NCBI GenBank assembly: GCA_950022295.1
Contig: OX465598.1
Location: 346,097,324-346,161,323 of the forward strand
From: Bromus sterilis
Lineage: Eukaryota; Streptophyta; Magnoliopsida; Poales; Poaceae
Direction of reading: 5' to 3'
Length of the DNA stretch: 64,000 bases
This document shows positions 63,910 through 64,000 of the stretch, in pieces. Both the position numbers and the translations under genes were made by a program. Every line of letters begins with the position of its first letter. The stretch's first letter is position 1. The notes beneath the pieces were generated by a model, which had not been told where the DNA came from, did not search any database, and worked only from the letters and a program-made list of their open reading frames with translations.

Positions 63910-64000
63910 TACATACACACGCAACAATCAGTGTGAGTGATTCTCTACGTGCTTTGTGGATCATTGGGCTTCACCAAATAACAAAATTGCTCCTACACCC
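62985..64000 (+). repeat. Low-copy duplicated block A3 (continues beyond window)
   Basis: Matches A1 from about 985 on, but jumps from the equivalent of 1,685 to 2,455 (a deletion of about 770 bases at 63,765). It then continues through TATA-like CCATATATAAACCAC (63,784) to the edge. Confidence 0.75.
63846..63910. repeat. (TG)n(TA)n(CA)n microsatellite
   Basis: A self-complementary compound microsatellite: (TG)7, about 14 TA, then (CA)10. A1 and A2 hold only ACACATGTGTATATAACC here, so it expanded in A3 alone. Confidence 0.9.

Overview
The window is plant nuclear DNA from a large, repeat-rich grass genome. The repeat types point to a Triticeae genome (wheat, Aegilops or barley group): CACTA elements with CACTAGTAGAAAA ends and 'CCCGGTT..AACCGGGACTAAA' subterminal repeats, nested long-LTR retrotransposons, Stowaway MITE pieces and a GC-rich LINE. 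I find no intact host gene. Nearly everything is transposable element (TE) sequence, plus an old low-copy tandem duplication carrying broken gene fragments. All comparisons were made by eye.

Layout. 1-691: edge of a minus-strand LTR retrotransposon with a 278 bp LTR. 0.96-3.58 kb: repeat block A1, with an old LINE endonuclease scrap and a PPR-like pseudogene. 3.58-7.35 kb: two unpaired CACTA ends inside or next to a TTGCAACA-rich putative DNA transposon. 7.66-8.13 kb: block B1. 10.8-11.08 and 18.3-19.45 kb: block C1, split by a 7.2 kb LINE and a 363 bp Mutator-type MITE. 19.454-44.930 kb: a 25.5 kb autonomous-type CACTA element (TSD GTA) with TnpD-like, Ulp1-domain TnpA-like and coiled-coil/TM genes, all on the minus strand and all broken. 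An LTR retrotransposon (26.914-41.201, TSD CCTGC) splits the TnpD gene. A second LTR element with 4.0-4.25 kb LTRs (30.160-39.018) lies inside that. 45.347-47.855 (TSD AGA) and 49.015-53.938 (TSD CAT): two related CACTA elements without transposase. 54.8-57.3 kb: blocks B2 and C2. 59.8-62.2 kb: block A2. 63.0 kb to the end: block A3.

Blocks A, B and C recur in the order A1-B1-C1 ... B2-C2 ... A2 ... A3, so the chromosome here was a tandem array before the TEs arrived. C2 serves as an in-window empty site for the LINE and the MITE, and A2 does so for a CACTA end and a Stowaway piece.

The most notable observation is a near-perfect foldback at about 23,963-24,278 inside the large CACTA element, upstream of its TnpA-like gene. 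Both arms encode a peptide like SNF2 helicase motif III (SGTPFQNNF). It looks like a captured chromatin-remodeller fragment duplicated in inverted orientation, the layout expected of a young MIRNA or hairpin-siRNA locus. Rice miR820, carried by CACTA elements and targeting the DNA methyltransferase gene OsDRM2, is a known parallel. A second observation is that two different CACTA elements carry a piece matching the 5S rRNA internal promoter.
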